Positions 11,301 through 24,781 of a DNA stretch of 64,000 nucleotides are shown piece after piece. Within the stretch, counting starts at the first letter, position 1; every line of letters starts with the position of its first letter. Position numbers and translations under genes: made by a program. The notes beneath the pieces are model-generated. The model saw only the letters and a list, made by a program, of their open reading frames with translations, was not told where the DNA came from and did not search any database. Source of the stretch: Cenococcum geophilum 1.58 (lineage: Eukaryota; Ascomycota; Dothideomycetes; Gloniales; Gloniaceae); NCBI GenBank assembly GCA_001692895.1, contig KV748185.1:2798096-2862095 (forward strand), given 5' to 3'.

Positions 11301-14300
11301 TTAAGACTTATTTAACGTGTTCTCTATATTCTTCCTCGCTTATTAAGTAGATAATAATATTATTAAGATATACCATAATAAATTCATTTAAGTACTCTCT
11401 TAATACATTGTTAATTTACTTCTAAAACATTACTAGTGCGTTTATAAGCCTAAATTATATAACTAGTGGTTTGTATAGTCCTTCCTTTAACCTAAAGGCT
11501 GCCTTTTATTTGTCGCCTTCCTTAATCCTAATCTAATAGTACGCCTATCTTAAATCTATCTTTATAAAGATTTGCGTATTACCAATCCTATTTTAGATTT
11601 CGCTAATTAAGGGTAAAGGATATCTATCCTTCCTGGTGATGCTGTTTAACTATCTATAGTTAATACATAGCCTAAGTTTTCTATTCTTCTTTAGTACGAA
11701 TAGTACTAGATATCCCGCTAATAATTGCGATAGTCTAATGTATCCCTTTTGAAGATTTTCCTGGATAAACTCTTTTAACGCTCTTCCTTCTTCTTCGGTA
11801 AGCTTATAGATTGGAAAAAACCTTAGACTTATTCCTAGTTCTAATTCTATCTTATAGTCCCATACTATATACTCTAACAGTTTTTTACTTTCTAGTGACT
11901 ATAATTTCTTGCTATACTTATGGTATCTCTTTAGTATATAACTTAATCCCTAATTGGTCTCCTTATATGTTGCTCCAACTTGGTACTATACCAACTTGGT
12001 TTATTGTTATATTTTACGGCGTTAAGTATCTCTAATATCGACCTAACTGGTAATCCAATTAATCCTTAGATTATATTCCTGTAACTAAGGTATTCCTAGT
12101 ATCGCCTCATTATTCCCTAATGGTAATATATTAAAAGACATCTTAATTTATCTCCCTTTAATGGTTAACTAAATGGGTCCTATTTTAAGATTAATAATAC
12201 CTCCTCTATAGGCTATTAGATTTCCTAAAATTGTAACTAGTGGATATAGGTGCTTCTTCTCTTTATATAGTAGTCCTATTTTTTTTAACTACTGCTAGTA
12301 ATATATGGTTCCTTATTGCTCCACTATCTACTAATGCTTTAAACTGCTAATCTTACCATTTAATTTTTAAATTTAGATGTTATCCTTAAATTCCTTTAAG
12401 GGTCTAAGGCTCTACCACTAGCTCCCTCTGGTCCCGTAGGCCTCTACTTTTCCTAACTATTAGCTGTTTAATCCTATTACACTTAGATTACTCTTTAGCC
12501 AATACCTAGTTCGCTTTTTATCTTTAATATGCTATAGACAGGTGTTCTCTAGATATTTCTACTATTGTCGTCCTTCTAAACATTCTTCCATAAGGAACCT
12601 TCCTAGTTAAAGTGTTAAACTTCCTTCCTCTTAGGCTTCTGCTGGATGCCAGCCGTGTATATACTTGGCATTTTATACTGTTATTTATCTATTATCTAGT
12701 ACATTCTTATAGGGTATTTCTAATTCTTTTCCTTTGGATTCTTATATATCTTATATATATTATCTACACATATAATCTATAATAGCGTATAGTATACTAG
12801 GTGCTTTAGGTTAACTCTTAGCTCGTCTTTGTCCTTAAGTTTAAACCTTTATCGTGCTAATCTGAATGTTATAACTTTATTCGCAGGTACTAAGATGCGT
12901 CTCTCGCTTTTCTAGTCCTCTAATTATTCCTTTAGATCCTTTAATGTCATAATTAAGGCTCCCTTAATATAATTTATTGCCTTTTCCGTAATTAGGTGGT
13001 CTTAGATAACTTTTTTGTCTAACTATATGTAGAAATCTTCCTACTTATTACTGTGTTGTTGCTTATACCACTTTTGGTACAGCTACTAGAGTGTATACGG
13101 CCTGTTCGTAAGGAAGTATCTTTTTATTACTGCGTCATAATAGCCTTTTATGTGTCGTTCTTTAAACCTAGTAGAAATCCCTAGATCCTCTCCGTTTTCT
13201 AGTTTAGTAAGCCACTTAGCTCTTAGTGTACCTATCTTAGGTCTATTAGTAATTCTTTATACGGGTGCTCTATCCCTTCTATGTCCTAATATGCTAGATC
13301 TCTTGTCTAGTTTCTGTTCTTGCCATAAGGTAATTCTTGCCCTAAATTTCTCCATGGTTTGTTTCTTTTTGCGCCTTATAAGTAGATCCTTAAAGTTCTC
13401 TTGCTTCTTAATCGCTGTATTAACTTTTCAATCTTTAGGTTAAATACTATATTTATCTAGTAAGTCTTCTGGGTCTATATATCTGTCTCCTAGTTTAATT
13501 GCTATTTATATTGTAGATTCTCTAATCTGTAGCGAAGCCACTTACTTCCTACTTATAGGTGTCCTTATTTATACTCCAAACTCTTAACCCCTTAAATTCT
13601 TTAATCCTGAGCTTGCTTCTAACTTAAGCTTAGCTCTAGCCTTAGTCTAACTAGGCTTTACTAGTATCCTTATCTCGTCTTAAGAGTCCTAGATCTTACT
13701 TATCTCGTCTTAAGAGTCTTATGCCGTTGGGAACACTTATCCTAAGCTTATTTGTATATTATTAAACTAAGCTACTNCTCTACTCCATTGGTTTACCTCT
13801 GTTATGGGTCCTTAAGCATACCTTATCTCTNCTTAAGAATCTTAGTTGTCTCTTATCTCGTCTTAAGAATCTTAAGCCTTTAGCTTTTTGCCTTTATTAA
13901 GTGGTAAGCTAGCACTAGCAGTTGTCTGCTTACTTAATCGTCTCTAAATATTACTCCTTCCGTCTTATAAAGCGATAGATGCCGTATCTAATGGTGTTAT
14001 AATACCCGTTACTAAACCTTACTCTATAGCGGTCTTAGTCTCTACTTCTATTACATTATTAAGGTTTGGATACCCCTAGTTGGTTCCTTTACTATCCTTA
14101 TCGCTATTAATTAATAAATACTCCGACTCCATTATTATTATTATTAATTATTATCCGCACGTTGCTATAATATCTTAATCTAGCTTATAGAGTCGATCTT
14201 GTTCCTTATCTAACTCTTTAGTTCCTTTAAGTCCTCTTAACTTTAGCTCTTATGGCCAATAGCTTATACCGTACTTAGCGTCTTTATAAATTTAGTATGC

Positions 14301-15519
14301 GTTATTATAACAAAACGCAAAACTTCTAATTAAACATTCTTTTGTTCCTCGTAGTGTACTATCATCCCTCTATACATATATATCACCTACTATTAGTCTA
14401 GTTCCCTTTACTATATAATAACTCTAACTACCTCTATAGTCTCTGGCGAAATAACCCTATTTTCCGCAATTTATATAAGCTCTATTTTTAAACCATTACT
14501 TTTACTATAGAGTCCGCTTAAACGTCTTCTGCTATTAAGATCCTTGGTTTAGCCTATGCTCCTTAGTCCTATAATTACTTAATCCTTAACCTCTAGGTTT
14601 CTATAGTTTTTTACTCTATCTCTTATAGGTTTCTTTAGTACCACTTAGGTCTATTAGCTCTGCGCTATACTATAGTTTCTAACTTAGCTTTAGTTGTTGC
14701 GTGCTCTGCGTCTTATATAACTATAGAACTCTATTCTAGCTTCTCTTAGCCTGTTCCCTTTAGAAGATCTTATTATTAATCTTAATCGCTTAATCTATTA
14801 ATTCCCTTAGGGTATCCGCATCTTCTATTAGAATAATTACGTCCTAGACCTTAGCCTTAAGTCCCTGTTTATACTATACTATAAGCGCCTTATTGTTCTA
14901 TTTAACCTATATAGCAAGTGTTTAAAACTATATTGTATACTTAATTACTAAAGTTCGCTACGTTAGGTCCTAAAGCTTTCTCTTTACTATAGTTGTTGCT
15001 TTTGGGTCCCCAAATATCTATATTAATCGTTCTACGAATCCTGCCTAGCTAGAAAACATAAATCGTACCTCTTAATTAGTAGTAGTCATTCCGTTAGTCT
15101 ATATTTCCGTTAAGTAGGGTTTAAACCATTCCAGTGCCTAACCTGTTAGGAATAGTCCTACGTAGGCTATCTAATCCATTGTTGTGGCTAACTTAGCCCC
15201 TTCTTACATAACTTTAAAATGCATTTACGTTAGGAATCCCTTAAGCTTTAATCTCTCCCCTAAGAATCGTTTAATTAAAGGTAGCTTAACCTTTACTACT
15301 CCGATCCTATTAAGTCTTTCTTTAAGTATTTAGTTGTTCTTATTTAACCTATTAACGATTTCCTGTAACTGCCCAACTGTAACTGTTTGTGAGTTAGTAT
15401 CTTGCATACTTATATCTCCACTTAACCTTAAAATGGTTACTACCGTTAACGGCATCGTGGTGGCTGCTTTTAGTGGCATGTTATTTAACTTATTAAAACT
15501 ATAACTGTGGTAGTAATTG
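8338..15519 (-). pseudogene. Element B gag-pol polyprotein remnant (chromovirus)
   Basis: Read on the minus strand. The gag start ATG is at 15479, followed by a capsid-like region. Reverse transcriptase spans roughly 11900-10900; its YxDD active-site segment (about 11341-11385) now reads YLNN. An RNase H region follows. The integrase core is near 10200-9900, with recognisable DFI-KL-K-RDPIT and ISDRDLRF-like segments. A chromodomain (W-IGY-ETT motif) sits near 9210-9100. Most nonsense codons are TAG/TAA, explained by C-to-T on either strand. Chromodomains of this clade are known to target heterochromatin. The element itself is inactive. Confidence 0.85.
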
Positions 15520-15939
15520 TATAACGGAGCCTTATAGTGGGAACTACGGTGGACTTATTAATAGGCTAGGTATATAGGTATTGCAAGTAAGTCAACAACG
15601 TAATAATAACTGGTAGAGTGGTTGCCCAATAGATTAACTCTAATTATATTCTGAGAATTACTACAAGGAAGGAACTATCTAGGTAGGGACTAAGGATCCT
15701 TAAATACACAACCGTACTCCTAAGAAAGTCGTTACTCTGTTACTCTATCTGCTCTATTCACTCTGTCATAGATCTTATAGATCATACAGATCACACAGAT
15801 TACATCACGTGACTCTGCTTACCATTCCTCGTCATATGGTTCCACGGGTTCCATTCTGGACCGTGCTTATATTAACCAACTAGCTTCCTTTAACTCTTCT
15901 CTAAGTAGTCGTAATATTGTACTTAAAGCGTTTGTAACA
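15520..15939 (-). repeat. Element B 5' LTR
   Basis: 420 bp from TATAACGGAGCC to GTTTGTAACA. It is the upstream (right-hand) LTR because B is transcribed leftward. It is slightly less mutated than 7918-8337. It is followed immediately by target duplication CTAGT at 15940-15944. Confidence 0.88.
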
Positions 15940-15944
15940 CTAGT

Positions 15945-18900
15945 AAGTTTAACTTAAATATAACTAGTGAAATCCTCTATATGATTTTAAAAGGTCCTAG
16001 TCTAATATAGTCTAACTTCTTACTTAGTTATTAACTCTTAAAATTTTTATATAGTAGCTATACTTTATCTCCCTCCTTAAGATCTAGTCCCTTAGATCTC
16101 CTAGCATTATAGTATTTTTTTATTCTTTACTATACTACCTTAGCTATTTCTATAAGGTTCGTATAAAGATTTATTAAAGTCTCTATTCTTTACTTAGCTC
16201 TGCTATTTATTTTCTTTACTTAATATAGCGATAATAATGTTCTTAGTTTATACCTATAATTTACCTTAAATAGTAACATACCTATTCCTTCTTATAGTAT
16301 TGCGTTATATATAAACTATATAACTAGTAATAGCGATACCCAATTATTCTATACGTAATTAACGTAATACCTTAGATACTACTCTAGTGTCTAGTTTAAT
16401 CTTTTCGTTTAGCCGTCTGTCTGCGGATAATATGCGGTAGAAGTTGCTGCTTAAACTCCTTACTCCGCTAAGAATACCTCCTAAAATGCTACTATAAATC
16501 TTAGATCTCTATCCAATATAATTTTACTTAGTGCTCTATATCTTATAAATACTTCTTTAATATAGATTTTAGCAATATCTTCTGCTAAGATTTCTTCTGT
16601 ATATGCTATAAAGTATCCCCACTTTATAAGCTTATCTACTATTACTAAGATTATATTATAATCTTGTCTAGTAATAGGATTTTTTAACTTTGGTAACTTA
16701 ATAATAAAGTCCCATAATATAACCTCCTATAGTCTCTCTGGTATTTTAATAGGTTATAGCCCTCTATATAGCTTATACCTTATTAGTTTATTTCTTTAGT
16801 AATTTAAACACTCCTTAGTGACCTTTCTAGCTATCCTCTAGATTCCGTTAATAATATACTCCTCCTAAAGTCTTAACACTAAGCCTATAGCTCCGTTGTG
16901 TCCTTAAGTTAGTCCCTTATAGAAGTCCTCTATAAACTACTCTGCTATGCTTCTTAGGATATACTTTACTTTTTAGTTTTTATATATATCTAACTATAGA
17001 TCTTCTAGCTATACTTCTAGAATTCTTTATACCTAAAAGCTTTCTAATATCTTATAAACCTTTTCTAACTTATTTTCTTAAGTTGCTATAATCTTAGGAT
17101 AATTATACCTAATTAATTTATCTATATCTTTTTGTAGTAAAGCCCCTAATAGCTTATTATTATTTTATAGTTTAGTCTTTCTACTTAGAGCATCTACTTA
17201 TGTATTCTCTGTACCCTTAGTATACTAAATCTTAAAATAGTATTCTATAAGCATCTCTACCTATCTAACCTACCTTTAGTTAAGTTCCTTTATTATTAGA
17301 AATCCTATTAGGTTCTTATAATCTATTTTAACTATAAATAGTTTCTCTATACCTTATAAGAATACTCTCTATTCCTTTAGTACTGTAACTATACCTAATA
17401 ACTCCTTATTATAGATATTATAGTTTAACTCTAGTAGTATTATCTTCCGACTATAATATGCCACTAAATACTATTTATCTAGATGCCTTTATATAAAATA
17501 TGCTCCTAGTATAAAGTCTAATATATCTATTTCCATAACCGTCTCTAGTCCTAGTTAATAGATCTTAAGAACTAGCTCTTAGGTAAATAACTCTTTAATT
17601 TTCTTAAAGAGTTTCTGCTATTCCTCTCCCTATGCCTATAGTTTTTTTTTCTTTATTAATCGCGTAAGTAGTTTAATATCTTTTAACCACTACGCTATAA
17701 ACCTCCTGTAGTAATTGTAAAACTCTAGGAATAATTTTAACTGCGTAATGTTCTTTAGTTCTTGCCAATTTACTATAGCCTTAATCTTCTTTAGATTTAT
17801 ACTAAGTTGGCCTAGTTTAATAATAAATCTAATAAAATTGGTCTTCCTTATAAAGAACTTGCATTTTTTAATTACTACTAGCATCTGTTCTTCCTATAGT
17901 CTCTTTAAAACCCATTTAACGTGTTCCCCGTATTCTTCCTTAGTTATTAAGTAGATAATAATATTATTAAGATATACCATAATAAATTCATCTAAGTATT
18001 CTCTTAATATATTGTTAATACGCTTTTAGAACGTTACTAATACGTTTATAAGCCTAAATTGCATAACTAATAGTTTATATAGTCCTTCCTTTAATCTAAA
18101 GGCTACCTTTTATTTGTTGCCTTCCTTAATTCTAATCTAATAGTACGCTTATCTTAGATCTATCTTTATAAAGATTTGCGTATTACTTATTCTATCTTAA
18201 ATCTTACTAATTAAGGGTAAAGGATACCTATCCTTCCTAGTAATGCTGTTTAACTGCCTGTATTTAATATATAGCCTTAGTTTACTATTCTTTTTTAGTA
18301 TAAATAGTACTAAAATAACCCGCTAATGACTGTAATAGTCTAATATATCCCTTTTATAAGTTTTCTTATATAAACTCTTTTAATGCTCCACCCTCTTCTT
18401 TAGTAAGCTTATAGATTAGAAAGAACCTTAAACTTATTTCTAGTTCTAATTTTATTTTATAGTCCTATACTATATACTCTAATAGCTTTTTACTCTTAGG
18501 TAACTATAGTTTTTTTACTATACTTATAGTATCTCTTTGGTATATGGCTTAGTCCTTTTTCCGTTTCTTTATAGGTCGCTTCTACTTAGTACTATACCAA
18601 CTTGGCTTATTATTATATTTTGCGGTATTAAGTATCCCTAATATTAACCTAACCTATAATCCAATTAATCTTTGGATTGTATTTCTATAACTAAGGCATT
18701 CCTAATACTGCCTTATTATTCCCTAATGGTAATATATTAAAAGATATCTTAATTTATCTCCCTTTAATGGTTAGCTAAATAGGTCCTATTTTAAGATTAA
18801 TGATGCCTCCTCCATAGGCTATTAGATCTCCTAAAATTGTTATTAATAGGTAAGGACGTTCCTTCTGCCTATATAGTAACCCTATTCTTTTAACTACTAT

Positions 18901-21764
18901 AGGCGAAATATAGTTCCTTATTGCTCTACTATTTATTAGTGCCTTAAACTATTAATCTTACTATTTAACTTATAAATTTAGGTGTTATCCTTAAATTCCT
19001 TTAAGGGTCTAAGGCTCTACTACTAGCTTCCTCTAGTCCCGTAGGCCTCTACTTTTCCTAACTATTAGCTACTAGATCCTATTTATACTTAGTCTAACTT
19101 AGGCTAATACTTAGTTTATTTTTTATTTTTAATATACTATAGATAGGTATTCTCTAGATATTCCTACCATTATTATCCATCTAGGTATTCTTCCGTAAGG
19201 AATCTTCCTAGTTAAAGTATTAAGTCCCCTTATTCTTAAACTTCTACTAGGTACCAACTATGTATATATTTAGCATTTTAATACTTCGCCTTATTTGTTA
19301 TTTAATATATCCTTATTAAATACTTCTAATTTTTATCTTTTAGTGCTCTATATATATTGCATATATTATCTACGTATACTATCTATAATAGTGTGTAATA
19401 TGCTTAATATCTTGGGTTAACTCTCGGCTTATCTTTATCCTTAAGTTTAAACCTTTCTTATATTAATCTAAGCGTTATAACTTTATTTATAGGTACTAAG
19501 ATACGCTTCTCGCTTCTCTAGTTCTTTAATTACTCCTTTAGATCCTTTAATATTATAATTAAAGCTCCCTTAATATAAGTTATAGCCTTCTCTATAATTG
19601 GGTGGTCTTAGATAACTTTTTCGTCTAACTATATATAGAAATCTTCCTATTTATTATTATATTGTTGCCTATACTACTTTTGGTATAGCTGCTTAAGTAT
19701 ATACAGCTTATCCGTAAGAAAATATTTTTTTATTGCTGCGTTATAACAGCCTTTAGTATATTGTTTTTTAAACCTAGTAGGAATTCCTAGATCCTTTTCT
19801 TGTTCTAGTTTAGTAAGCTACTTAACTCTTAGTATGCCTACTCTAAGCCTATTAGTAATCCTTTATACTAGCGCTCTGTCCCTTATACGTCCTAATATAT
19901 TAGATCTTTTATCTAGTTTCTATTCTTACTATAAGGTAATTCTTGCTCTAAATTCCTCTATAGTTTCTTTTACGTCGCGTCTTATAAATAAATCCTTAAA
20001 GTCTCTTTACTTCTTAATCTTAGTATTAACTTTTTAATCTTTAGGCTAAATACTATATTCCTCTAATAAGTCTTCTAGGTCTATATATCTGTCTCCTAGC
20101 CTAATCGCTATTTGCGCTATAGATTCTCTAATCTATAAAGAAGCTCCTTACCTCTTATTTATAGGTGTCCTAATTCACGCTCCGAATTCTTAGTCCCTTA
20201 GATTCTTTAATCCTGAGCTTGCTTCTATCTTAAGCTTAACTCTAGCCTTAGTCTAACTAGGCTTGCTTAGTATTCTTATCTCGTCTTAAAAGTCTTAAAT
20301 CTTACTTATCTTGTCTTAAAAATCTTATACTATTAAGAATTTTTATCCTAAGCTTATTTGTATGTCTTTAAACTAAGCTACTACCCTACTCTATCGGTTT
20401 TTATCTATTATAGGTCCTTAGGTATACCTTATCTCGTCTTAAGAATCTTAGTTATCTCTTATCTCATCTTAAGAATCTTAAGCCTTTAGCCTTTTACCTT
20501 TATTAAGTGCCAAAGTGGTTTACTGTTCTACTTCTCTTACGTCTTATAAAGTGATAGACATTATATCTAATAGGGTCTCAATCCCTACTAATGTTCCCTA
20601 TTCTATAGTGGAATCATCCTCTACCTCTAGTATAATATCTCTAAAGTCTGCATACTCCCAATAAGCTACTTTCGTTGCCTTATTATTATAAAATGTTTCA
20701 CCTACGTTGAATTTATCGTCCTTAATATCCGGTCTGTGAACTAGTTTATTAGTTCCTCTACACCCTATAGGTACTAGCTCCTATAGCTAATAGCTTACGC
20801 CATACTTAGCATCTTTATAAATTTAGCATGCGTTATTATAATAAAATGCAAAACTTCTAATTAAACACTCTTTTATTCCTTGTAGTATACTATTATCCCT
20901 TTATATATATATGTTTTCTACTATTAGTCTAGTTCCCTTTATTATATAGTAACTCTAACTATTTTTATAATCCCTCGCAAAGTAACCCTATTTTCCGTAA
21001 TTTATATAAGCTCTATTTCTAAACTATTAACTTTACTATAGAGTCCGCCTAAACGTCTTCTACTGCTAAGATCCCTAGTTTAGCCTCTGCTCCTTAGTTC
21101 TATAATTACTAGATTCTTAACCTTTAGGTTTTTATAGTTTCTTACTCTATCTCTTATAAGCTTCTTTAGTACTACTTAGGTCTATTAGCTCTACGCTATA
21201 CCATAGTTTCTAACTTGGCTTTGGTTATTGCGTGCTCTACGTCTTATATAACTATAAAACTCTATCCTAACCTCTCTTAGTCTGTTCCCTTTAGTAAATC
21301 CTATTGTTGATCTTTATCGCTTAATTTATTAGTTCCCTTAGGGTGTTCGCATCTTCTATTAGAATAATTATGTCCTAGACTTTAGCCTTAAGTCCCTACT
21401 TATACTATACCATAAGCGCCCTATTATTCCACTTAACTTATATTGCCAATGTTTAAAACTACGTTATGTACTTAATTACTAAGGTTCGCTGTATAATATT
21501 TTAGAGTTTTCTTTCTGCCGTAGTTACTGCCTCTAGGTCTCTAAATATTTATATAAGTTATTCCATAAATCCGTTCTAGCTTAAAAATATAAACTATACT
21601 TCTTAGTTTATAGTTATTATTCCATTTACTTATATCTCTATAAGGTAAGGCTTAAACTATTTAAGTGCTCTTCCTATTAAGAATAACCCTATATATGCTA
21701 TTTAATCCATAGGTGTCGCTAGCTTTGCTCCCTCTTATATAACTTTAAAATATATTTATATAAG
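15945..21764 (-). pseudogene. Element A integrase-RT-protease-gag remnant
   Basis: Colinear with 9350-15230 of element B but more decayed. A short conserved RT stretch survives on the minus strand at 17690-17884 (CKFF, IVNW and NYYRRFI motifs). The catalytic YxDD at about 17945-17985 reads YLNN, with both aspartates converted to Asn by G-to-A. Further right lie protease and gag-derived sequences. The segment stops at GAATC (21765-21769), where element C inserted. Confidence 0.82.
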
Positions 21765-21769
21765 GAATC

Positions 21770-21946
21770 TGTCTGTACGAGTAGAGGTTACGTGGTCATG
21801 TCTCTAATTAGTCATCCTTACGGTGACTCATTAGCCCCCTATTTAGGCACCGCGATCCTTATAATCCTCTGCAGAAAGACACAAATGAATTAAAGAACCA
21901 GTTACCTCATATTGCAATTGCAGTACCCCCCCAGGTGATACTAACA
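21770..21946 (+). repeat. Element C 5' LTR
   Basis: 177 bp, starting TGTCTGTACGAG and ending GATACTAACA. Nearly identical to 24312-24488 apart from a handful of transitions, suggesting a recent insertion compared with element A. Confidence 0.88.
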
Positions 21947-22351
21947 CTAATCAGTGATATTACAGATTAGCTAGGTGTTATTACGAAGAGAAATAATACG
22001 CGATCGCTCCTACCAAGGCCTATTAATCGTGTCGCGTTTGCTAAGGAGAACCCTTCTGGTATAGGCTCTGGGAACTTAAAGAACCGACTCCTACTAAGGC
22101 TTTGTTTAGTTCGCGTCCACTACGCAAAACAACCACTCGAGAGACAACACGCAATCGCTCCTACCAAGGCCCGTCGATCACGTCGCGTTTACTAAGAAGA
22201 ACCGACTCCTACTAAGGCTTCGTTCGGTTCGCGTCCACCACATAAAATCAACACCCAGTACGACCTCTTTACTAAGCGCTAGTACACCTAGCAGCGTTAG
22301 CAGCACCCCTACCTACACTACGACCTACACCACGATCTACGCCAGTTAATT

Positions 22352-24079
22352 ATGTCTAATACAGGAACCTAACGTCCAAACTAGGGCAACAGAATTACCT
22401 TAACTAATGAGACCACCGCAGAAGATATTACCAGCTATATTAAGTTTAAAATTAATAAGTATACTAAGTATAACTTTAAGGATAAAAGCCTATAGAAATT
22501 ATACCAAGAGGACTTTAATAATTTTAAGGTATAGACATTTAAAGACGCTAATAGGCTTATACTTAAGGGACTTAAACAACTACTCCAACGTAATAAGGTA
22601 TAGGTCTTTAACAAGAAAAGTAAGTTAGTACCATAAGTACTATATAACGTCGCTTATAAGGACAACTGTACGGAATAGTTAAATGCAGAAATTTAACTAT
22701 ATATTAACAACAAAGGATCCTTTAATTTGTATGTTATTAACCATCGTCTTAAATTACGTTTATTAACCCCCTTAACGTTATCTGCCCTAACCCCAGCTGT
22801 CTTAAATAACCTCCCTACGGCCAAGCCTCTCTCGCCTACGGACGTTATAGCTCCCCCTACAAACGTCACAGCTCCCTCTACAAACGTTATAACTCCCCCT
22901 ATAAACGTCATAACTCCTATAAAAGTCATAACCGCCGTTAACTACGGCAGAGACTTAGCAACCCTAGTAAAGATATATACGGAGGAAAGCAAATATAGCG
23001 GAGAGGATGACAACTTTAACCGTAAGCTTACGATCTTTAACGACCTTTATAATAGAGTTGGTATACCGCAAAAGGCAAAGATTAAAGGCTTTCCGACGAT
23101 GCTATATAGTATTACTCTTAACTTCTACTACAAGAATAAAGCAACCTATACCACCTTTAACAGCATCTGTAATACCATATATAACCATTTTAAAGGACCG
23201 GAATATAAGCGTGGAATTCTAATAAAGTAGAATGCTATTACTCTTAAGATAGTAATAATAAAAAATAAAAGCAAGTCTATAGGGGACTGTCTACAGCTAC
23301 TGCTTAACGACCTCCGTTATCTACAGTATAGTCTTAACGCTAACCTCTATAACGACGATTTCCTACATAATAAGCTTATCGTCGCTTATTAAGATGTCAC
23401 TGCTTACCAGGCAGCTTGCTTAAACCCACCTACTACACTTACTGGCCTTATAAACAGCCTATAATCGTCAATTATTACTTATAAGAAGATTAATAGTACT
23501 ATAGGATAACCCGCTAATGCGTACTTACAGCCTACGGACATATTCTTTACTAACCGTTGCTATTACTAACCGACGTCTCAACTAAGTTTATTAAATAATC
23601 GTTATAGCAATAACGCCAGGACGTGCTTTGTGTGTAAAAAAGGAGACTATTAGTTAACTAGGCATACTAAAGAAAAATATAACAAAGTAAGAGAAGGATT
23701 TAAGAGACGCGTTTACTAGTACCTCGCGGATAATAATATCGATAACGACTTTAACAAGGACATAGTTCCGACTACCACTAGCGGCAATTTCTTCTACGAC
23801 GACTATAGTATTAAGCACTTTATGACTTTAAACGGACCAATACTAATTAAAACCGCTAAGAATATAGTTACATCTATAAACAACGATGCCTTTACCTATA
23901 GCCTTACCGGTAGCATAGAGCCTAGTACGGAGCCTAGTATAGCAAGGCGCGATAACATTAGTAATAAGAGTAGCAACAATAAGGGTAAGAGCGCCACTTA
24001 CCTTTATAACGATAAGGACCCTCCTAACCTTACTATTAATATCAACTTCCTTAACTATTATTTTAATGACGATAGATAG
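22352..24079 (+). pseudogene. Gag-like protein of element C, RIP nonsense codons
   Basis: One frame runs from the ATG at 22352 to 24079 and, if the TAG there is a mutated Trp codon, on to about 24290. It is broken only by TAA/TAG codons, with no frameshift. It holds a Thr/Pro-rich 7-residue repeat (APPTNVT type, 22845-22930), a capsid-like region (DLATLVKIYTEESKYSG and FPTMLYSITL segments near 22950-23130), and a zinc knuckle CFVCKKGDY with downstream His near 23625-23660. The tail is a protease-adjacent region without a visible catalytic motif. Similar Gag proteins occur in fungal copia-like elements; the assignment to copia is an inference. Confidence 0.72.
22845..22930 (+). repeat. 21-bp in-frame repeat in gag of C
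   Basis: Four imperfect 21-bp units (CTCCCYCTACAAACGTCAYA) encode a PPTNVTA-type heptad repeat. In-frame repetition suggests expansion while the gene was still translated. Confidence 0.7.
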
Positions 24080-24137
24080 GACTACAAATGCTTAGTTAAT
24101 ACCCCGGTAACACCTTATACGCGCCTACCTGTTTCCA

Positions 24138-24235
24138 CCGCAATATCCGCAATATCTATAGCGATATCCGCAATATCCGTAACGATATCCGCAACGTCTA
24201 CAATATTCGCAATACCTAAAACATCCGCGATTACT
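24138..24235 (+). repeat. ATCCGCAAT short tandem repeat at the end of gag C
   Basis: Imperfect units of GCAATATCC and GCGATATCC in series near the 3' end of the gag frame give an Ala-Ile-Ser-like peptide pattern. No function is apparent. Confidence 0.6.
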
Positions 24236-24311
24236 ACCCTAAGCACCTGTCGACCTATATACTACTCCTTTATACTTTCTTACCTTCTTTCCTTTTTATA
24301 AATGTTGCCAG

Positions 24312-24488
24312 TGTCTATATAAGTAGAGGTTACGTGGTCATATCTCTAATTAGTCATCCTTACGGTGACTTATCAGCCCCCTATTTAGGCACCGCGATCC
24401 TTATAATCCTCTACAAAAAGACACAAATAAATTAAAGAACCAGTTACCTCATATTGCAATTGCAGTACCCCCCCGGGTGATACCAACA
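24312..24488 (+). repeat. Element C 3' LTR
   Basis: 177 bp, TGTCTATATAAG to GATACCAACA, followed by target duplication GAATC at 24489-24493. Confidence 0.88.
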
Positions 24489-24493
24489 GAATC

Positions 24494-24781
24494 CTTTAAG
24501 CTTTAATCTCTCTCCTAAGAATCTTTTAATTGATAGTAACTTAACCTTTACTACGCCTATCCCGTTAATCCTTTATTTAAGTATTATATTATTCTCTATT
24601 AACTAGTTAACTATTTCTTATAATTATCTTACCGTTATAGGTTATTGCGAGTTAGTGTCCGCTATACTGGTGTTACCCCCTAACCTTAACGTAGTTGCCG
24701 CCGTTAATGGCGTTGTGGTGGCTGCTTTTAGTGGCATATTATTTAACTTCTATGTTTAATACTGTAACTAGGTAGTAATTA
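24494..24781 (-). pseudogene. Start of element A gag, cut off by element C
   Basis: Minus-strand gag start of element A. The ATG is at 24737 and aligns with 15479 in B. About 81 codons later the frame is interrupted by element C. The leader between the LTR (24782) and the ATG is conserved with B. Confidence 0.72.

Larger units (their letters stand above)
7918..15939 (-). mobile_element. Ty3/gypsy chromovirus B, full length, nested in A
   Basis: 8022 bp bounded by 420-bp LTRs (7918-8337 and 15520-15939) and a perfect 5-bp duplication CTAGT (7913-7917 and 15940-15944). The host reading resumes exactly across the junction: element A before and after the insertion joins into the sequence found at 9345-9365 of B. 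B retains more G+C than A, consistent with being the younger, less RIP-mutated copy. The transcription direction is right to left: gag, protease, RT, RNase H, integrase, chromodomain. A purine tract lies just inside the 3' LTR from 8338 (minus strand). Confidence 0.92.
21770..24488 (+). mobile_element. Gag-only LTR retrotransposon C, nested in gag of A
   Basis: 2719 bp with two 177-bp LTRs (21770-21946 and 24312-24488), each beginning TGTCTRTA and ending TAYYAACA. It is flanked by a perfect 5-bp duplication GAATC (21765-21769 and 24489-24493). Element A reads straight on after the duplication, as in the homologous site of B near 15230. The 2.37-kb interior encodes only a Gag-like protein with a CCHC-type knuckle. 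No RT, RNase H or integrase segment was found. C is therefore a non-autonomous element that would need proteins supplied in trans. Confidence 0.88.
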
